Of a DNA stretch of 64,000 nucleotides, positions 60,389 through 64,000 are shown piece by piece (within the stretch, counting starts at the first letter, position 1; every line of letters starts with the position of its first letter). The notes beneath the pieces are model-generated. The model searched no databases and was not told the DNA's origin. It saw only the letters and a list, made by a program, of their open reading frames with translations. Position numbers and translations under genes: made by a program. This DNA is from Clostridium sp. MB40-C1 (GTDB lineage Bacteria; Bacillota; Clostridia; Clostridiales; Clostridiaceae), in assembly GCF_030913655.1 (NCBI RefSeq), contig NZ_CP133189.1, positions 3,648,001-3,712,000 of the forward strand, in the 5' to 3' direction.

Positions 60389-62800
60389 ATGAATATTTTA
60401 GAAAAAGGATTTAGTAAACCAACACAAAGAGTAGAAAAGTTAAAAGATCAGATACTTTCGGCAGTTCCTTGTATTGAGGTAGATAGGGCTATATTGTTAA
60501 CCGAGTCATTCAAAGAAACAGAAAATCAACCTATTATTATTCGTAAAGCTAAAGCACTTGAAAAGATTTTAAATGAAATACCTATAACAATTAGAGAGGG
60601 GGAACTTATAGTAGGAAGTTTAACAAAAAATCCTAGATCATCACAGGTCTTCCCTGAATTTTCAAATCAATGGTTAGTAGATGAATTTGATAAACTTGAT
60701 AAGAGAACATCAGACTCATTTCAAATTTCAGAAGAAACAAAGTTACAACTTAAAGAGGTATTTAAATATTGGAAAGGAAAAACTGTAAGTGAATTAGCTA
60801 CATCTTATATGTCAGAGGAAACTATTAATGCAATGGAATCAAAGGTTTTTACAGTAGCAAACTACCATTTTAATGGATTAGGACATATTTCTGTAGATTA
60901 TAAGAAAGTATTAGAAAAAGGTTTTAAGGGAATTATTGATGAAGTTGAAGAAGCTATTAATAATGCAGATAAAAATGATCCTCAATATGTGAAAAAGAGA
61001 AAGTTTTGGGATGCGGTAATTATTACTTGCAGAGCAGCAATAAATTATGCTAAGAGACATGCACAGTTAGCTAGAAAATTAGCGGAAGTTACATCAGATA
61101 TTACAAGAAAAAATGAACTTTTAAATATTAGCAAAATATGTGATAATGTTCCAGAAAATCCTGCAAATACGTTTTATGAAGCATGTCAGTCTTTTTGGTT
61201 TGTACAAGCGATTATAAGTTTAGAATCTAATGGACATGCAATATCTCCAGCTCGTTTTGATCAATATATGTATCCATATTTTAAAAAAGATATAGATTCT
61301 AATAGAGTAACTAAACAAGCTATTGAAGAAATACTTCATTGTTTGTGGATAAAATTTAATGATATTACTAAAGTGCGTGATGAAACTACAACTAAAGCTT
61401 TTAGTGGGTATTCAATGTTTCAAAATTTAATTGTAGGGGGACAAACATCTGAAGGAAAAGATGCTACTAATGAATTGTCTTATATGTGCCTTGATGCTAC
61501 AGGAAGTTTAAAATTACCACAGCCTTCACTTTCAGTTAGGATATGGAGTAAAACTCCAGAAGAATTTTTAATAAGAACTTGTGAATTAGCACGTTTGGGA
61601 ACAGGTCTGCCAGCTTATTATAATGATGAAGTTATTATTCCTACATTAATTAATCAAGGATTAACATTAGAAGATGCTAGGGATTATGCTATTGTAGGAT
61701 GTGTTGAACCTCAAAAGCCAGGAAAAACAGATGGATGGTATGATGCAGCATTTTTTAATTTAGCAAAAGTTTTAGAGTTAAGTATAAATAATGGTAAGAT
61801 TAATGGAAAACAAGTTGGACCTGAAACGGGTGAACTTACATATTTAACCAATATAGATGAATTAATAGAGGCGTATAAAAAACAGACAGAGTATTTTGTA
61901 ACACATATGGTTGCTGCGGATAATTGTGTTGATATTGCACATTCAGAAAGAGCGCCTCTTCCATTTTTATCATGTATGCTTGATGATTGTATTAGTAAAG
62001 GAAAATCAATACAAGAAGGTGGAGGTCATTATCGTTTTTCAGGACCTTTAGGAGTTGGAATTGCAAATGTAGGAGATTCATTTATGGCTATTAAAAAGCT
62101 AGTATTTGATGAGAATAAGCTTACTTTAGACAAGCTAAAAGAAGCTATTGACACAAACTTTGGTGAAGCTGAAACTGATAGATTAAGGAAAAGAGAATTA
62201 GAACAGATTGAACAAATGCTTCTTCATAGATCTCCTAAATTTGGAAATGATATAGATGAAGTTGATGAATTTACTCGTGAAGGGGCACTTATTTATTGCA
62301 AAGAAGTAGAAAAACATACAAACCAACGTGGGGGAAAATTTATACCAGGATTATACCCTGTTTCTAACAATGTACATTTAGGAAGTTTAGTAGGAGCAAC
62401 TCCAGATGGAAGAAAAGCATTTGAACCATTAGCAGACGGGGTATCTCCTACTAGAGGAGCTGATATTAAGGGTCCAACCGCTGCAGCAAATTCTGTAGCA
62501 AAATTAGAGCATTTTATTGCACCAAGTGGAACGTTATTTAATCAAAAATTTAATCCAAATTGTTTACAGGGAGATAATGGATTGAAAAATTTAGGATCAT
62601 TAATACGTAGTTATTTTGATCAAAAAGGTATGCATATACAATTTAATGTAGTTGATAAAAATATTCTTATAGATGCGCAAAAACATCCAGAAAAATATAG
62701 GGATTTAATAGTACGTGTTGCGGGATATAGTGCTCAATTTGTTTGTTTGGATAAAGGAGTTCAAGACGATATTATTAAAAGAACGGAACAAAATTTTTAA
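60389..62800 (+). CDS. Glycyl radical diol/glycerol dehydratase-like enzyme (B12-independent)
   Basis: An 803-residue glycyl radical enzyme that strongly resembles the B12-independent glycerol dehydratase of Clostridium butyricum (DhaB1) throughout. The thiyl cysteine and base are C438 and E440 (VGCVEPQKPGKT), D452 is the diol-anchoring aspartate and H166 and H283 the other substrate ligands; the glycyl radical residue is G779 in RVAGYSAQF. One active-site position differs: A284 (SNGHAISP) where the recalled glycerol dehydratase has serine (S282 by its numbering). The expected reaction is radical dehydration of a 1,2-diol such as glycerol or propane-1,2-diol to an aldehyde, but the substitution makes the substrate uncertain. 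GGGGGG precedes the ATG. Confidence 0.88.
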   Translation: MNILEKGFSKPTQRVEKLKDQILSAVPCIEVDRAILLTESFKETENQPIIIRKAKALEKILNEIPITIREGELIVGSLTKNPRSSQVFPEFSNQWLVDEFDKLDKRTSDSFQISEETKLQLKEVFKYWKGKTVSELATSYMSEETINAMESKVFTVANYHFNGLGHISVDYKKVLEKGFKGIIDEVEEAINNADKNDPQYVKKRKFWDAVIITCRAAINYAKRHAQLARKLAEVTSDITRKNELLNISKICDNVPENPANTFYEACQSFWFVQAIISLESNGHAISPARFDQYMYPYFKKDIDSNRVTKQAIEEILHCLWIKFNDITKVRDETTTKAFSGYSMFQNLIVGGQTSEGKDATNELSYMCLDATGSLKLPQPSLSVRIWSKTPEEFLIRTCELARLGTGLPAYYNDEVIIPTLINQGLTLEDARDYAIVGCVEPQKPGKTDGWYDAAFFNLAKVLELSINNGKINGKQVGPETGELTYLTNIDELIEAYKKQTEYFVTHMVAADNCVDIAHSERAPLPFLSCMLDDCISKGKSIQEGGGHYRFSGPLGVGIANVGDSFMAIKKLVFDENKLTLDKLKEAIDTNFGEAETDRLRKRELEQIEQMLLHRSPKFGNDIDEVDEFTREGALIYCKEVEKHTNQRGGKFIPGLYPVSNNVHLGSLVGATPDGRKAFEPLADGVSPTRGADIKGPTAAANSVAKLEHFIAPSGTLFNQKFNPNCLQGDNGLKNLGSLIRSYFDQKGMHIQFNVVDKNILIDAQKHPEKYRDLIVRVAGYSAQFVCLDKGVQDDIIKRTEQNF

Positions 62801-62820
62801 AAATATATTTTAAATTACAT

Positions 62821-62849
62821 TTAAGGCTTGAGTATTTTTCAAGCCTTAA
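62821..62849 (+). terminator. Intercistronic hairpin between enzyme and activase genes
   Basis: TTAAGGCTTG (62821-62830) and CAAGCCTTAA (62840-62849) are perfect mirrors. With little T tail, partial termination or mRNA protection is likely, giving more enzyme than activase. Confidence 0.6.
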
Positions 62850-62883
62850 AATTTAATTAATTTTAAAAGGGGAAGATAAGGCT

Positions 62884-63816
62884 ATGTTAAAAAATGAAGT
62901 TAATTATGAAGAAAAAGGGATAGTTTTTAACATACAAAGATTTTCTGTAAATGATGGACCTGGTTTGAGAACTATAGTGTTTTTAAAAGGCTGCCCTTTA
63001 TCTTGTCGTTGGTGTAGTAATCCAGAATCTCAAAATAAGCATAGACAAGTAATGTTTAATATTAAGAACTGTATTGACTGTCACCAATGTGAAAAAGTCT
63101 GTAAAATGACAGCTATTGATTTTAAGTTTAATTATAGGATAGATAGAAGCAAATGTATGAACTGTGGTGAATGTACAGAAAACTGTTATTCAGGAGCTCT
63201 TGTTATGTCTGGAGAACAAATAACAGTGCAACAGGTTATGGAAGAGTTAAAGAAAGATTCTGTACAATTCAGGCGTTCAAAAGGTGGAGTTACTCTTTCA
63301 GGTGGAGAACCATTAATGCAGTCTAAATTTGCTTTGGAATTGTTGAAAGCCTGTAAAAGTATAGGATGGCATACTACTATAGAAACGACAGCTTATTGTC
63401 GAGAAGAAGTAATAGAGGATATATTACCTTGGGTTGATTTAGTGCTTTTAGATATTAAGACATTGGATACAAATAAGCATTTTGAATATATTGGAGTAAA
63501 TAATGAGCCTATATTAGAAAATGTAAAAAGAATTACACAATCCGATGTGGAAACTATAATTAGAGTTCCAGTTATTCCAGAATTTAATGCTGATAAAGAA
63601 AGTATTAAGCATATAGCTGAGTTTGCTAAAAATTTAAGAACAATAAAAGAAATACATCTTTTGCCATATCATAAATTTGGAACAAACAAGTATGAATATA
63701 TAGGAAGAGAGTATGGTATGAGAAAAGAAATTAATACTCCAAGTAATAATACAATGGCTAAATTTAAAACGATTGTAGAAGATTTAGGAATATGCTGTAA
63801 TATTGGAGCACATTAA
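62884..63816 (+). CDS. Glycyl radical enzyme activating protein (radical SAM)
   Basis: Activase that uses S-adenosylmethionine and a [4Fe-4S] cluster to install the glycyl radical on the preceding enzyme. The radical-SAM motif is C37-x3-C41-x2-C44 (CPLSCRWC); an inserted ferredoxin-like domain carries two further clusters, C63/C66/C69/C73 and C91/C94/C97/C101; TLSGGEPLMQ binds SAM. The length (310) and the two auxiliary clusters fit the DhaB2/CutD group rather than the smaller PflA. GGGGAAG precedes the ATG. Together with the enzyme this forms an oxygen-sensitive anaerobic system. Confidence 0.93.
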   Translation: MLKNEVNYEEKGIVFNIQRFSVNDGPGLRTIVFLKGCPLSCRWCSNPESQNKHRQVMFNIKNCIDCHQCEKVCKMTAIDFKFNYRIDRSKCMNCGECTENCYSGALVMSGEQITVQQVMEELKKDSVQFRRSKGGVTLSGGEPLMQSKFALELLKACKSIGWHTTIETTAYCREEVIEDILPWVDLVLLDIKTLDTNKHFEYIGVNNEPILENVKRITQSDVETIIRVPVIPEFNADKESIKHIAEFAKNLRTIKEIHLLPYHKFGTNKYEYIGREYGMRKEINTPSNNTMAKFKTIVEDLGICCNIGAH

Positions 63817-63860
63817 GTTAGTTAGGGTAGAAAATAGAAAAAACCCCTTCTAGTGAAGAT

Positions 63861-63926
63861 TTGACAGTGAAAAGTTTTACACCATATATATGATTAATTG
63901 ACAATTAAATTATGATAAGGTAGCAT
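63861..63926 (+). promoter_or_regulatory. Two tandem promoter-like sequences before the last gene
   Basis: TTGACA (63861-63866) with ATATAT 17 nt on, and TTGACA (63898-63903) with TAGCAT (63921-63926) 17 nt on. They suggest that the gene starting at 63983 has its own promoter rather than only readthrough. Confidence 0.5.
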
Positions 63927-63982
63927 ATGATTATAGTGGTATAATAAGTAATAAAATTGCAAGATAAGAAGGGGGAAAAGTA

Positions 63983-64000
63983 ATGAAATCAAAAAAAATC
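63983..64000 (+). CDS. Start of an unidentified gene, cut by the window end
   Basis: ATG at 63983 preceded by AAGAAGGGGGAAAAG; only MKSKKI is visible. In related glycyl radical diol dehydratase loci an alcohol dehydrogenase or microcompartment gene often follows, but six residues cannot decide. Confidence 0.6.

Noticed and set aside
1-64000. tRNA, rRNA, CRISPR arrays, prophage or intact insertion sequences
   Set aside because: No tRNA-like clover leaf with CCA-type acceptor, no rRNA conserved segments, no regularly spaced repeats and no transposase or integrase reading frame were noticed on either strand.

Overview
The window reads as chromosome of a low-G+C, endospore-forming Firmicute of the genus Clostridium (sensu stricto). 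The coding sequences are strongly A/T-rich with AGA/ATA-type codons. Conserved Firmicute blocks (ndoAI-ndoA, ftsEX-ctp-minJ-like, uvrBA, uvrC-murB, rapZ-yvcK-whiA, dnaE-pfkA-pyk) are in clostridial order. Many genes close to C. botulinum/C. sporogenes-type proteins are present, but the species cannot be fixed from sequence alone.

Layout. 1-2405: the end of a MazEF-type toxin-antitoxin pair and a split transketolase. 2500-8055: a YitT-family membrane protein, FtsE-FtsX, a C-terminal processing peptidase and a MinJ-like PDZ protein, i.e. a division/envelope block. 8059-13056: uvrB-uvrA behind a LexA box. 13130-16347: FHA protein, FtsW/RodA-type SEDS protein and class B PBP. 16375-26809: YdjM-like hydrolase, uvrC, PHP phosphatase, murB, a soluble chemoreceptor-like protein, rapZ-yvcK-whiA, a CBS/hotdog regulator and a Dabb protein. 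26815-31246: a repeat-rich accessory stretch with a GNAT acetyltransferase, asnA and a PadR/DUF1048 pair. 31247-37815: dnaE, pfkA, pyk. 38274-42095: DUF1540 protein, rlmD, PadR/DUF2812 pair and a decayed rlmD-like 3' end.

42068-47533 is a visibly G+C-richer island for xylitol or a related polyol: ROK repressor, zinc polyol dehydrogenase, GPH-family transporter and xylulokinase. Its product, xylulose 5-phosphate, would enter the pentose phosphate pathway through transketolase. 47577-49560 is a thiazole salvage operon (thiW-thiM) behind one canonical TPP riboswitch with a terminator, followed by a second, diverged TPP-like fold. 49632-51336 is a MerR-controlled operon with a DUF2268 zinc-protease-like protein. 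51805-55816 holds a diguanylate cyclase, a cysteine desulfidase and a divergently transcribed neutral-amino-acid-type DAACS symporter. 56045-57639 has three small unrecognised proteins. 57844-64000 is a glycyl radical enzyme locus: PocR-domain histidine kinase, AraC-type response regulator, B12-independent diol/glycerol-dehydratase-like enzyme and its radical-SAM activase.

The most unusual items are: (i) the second TPP-like RNA, which keeps the pyrimidine-sensing arm but has lost the conserved pyrophosphate-arm sequence; (ii) a 352-nt foldback element with two apical hairpins carrying the same GTCCAT loop; (iii) the glycyl radical enzyme with an alanine where glycerol dehydratase has an active-site serine; (iv) a perfect 21-bp direct repeat bracketing a consensus asnA promoter. 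No rRNA, tRNA, CRISPR array or intact transposase was seen.
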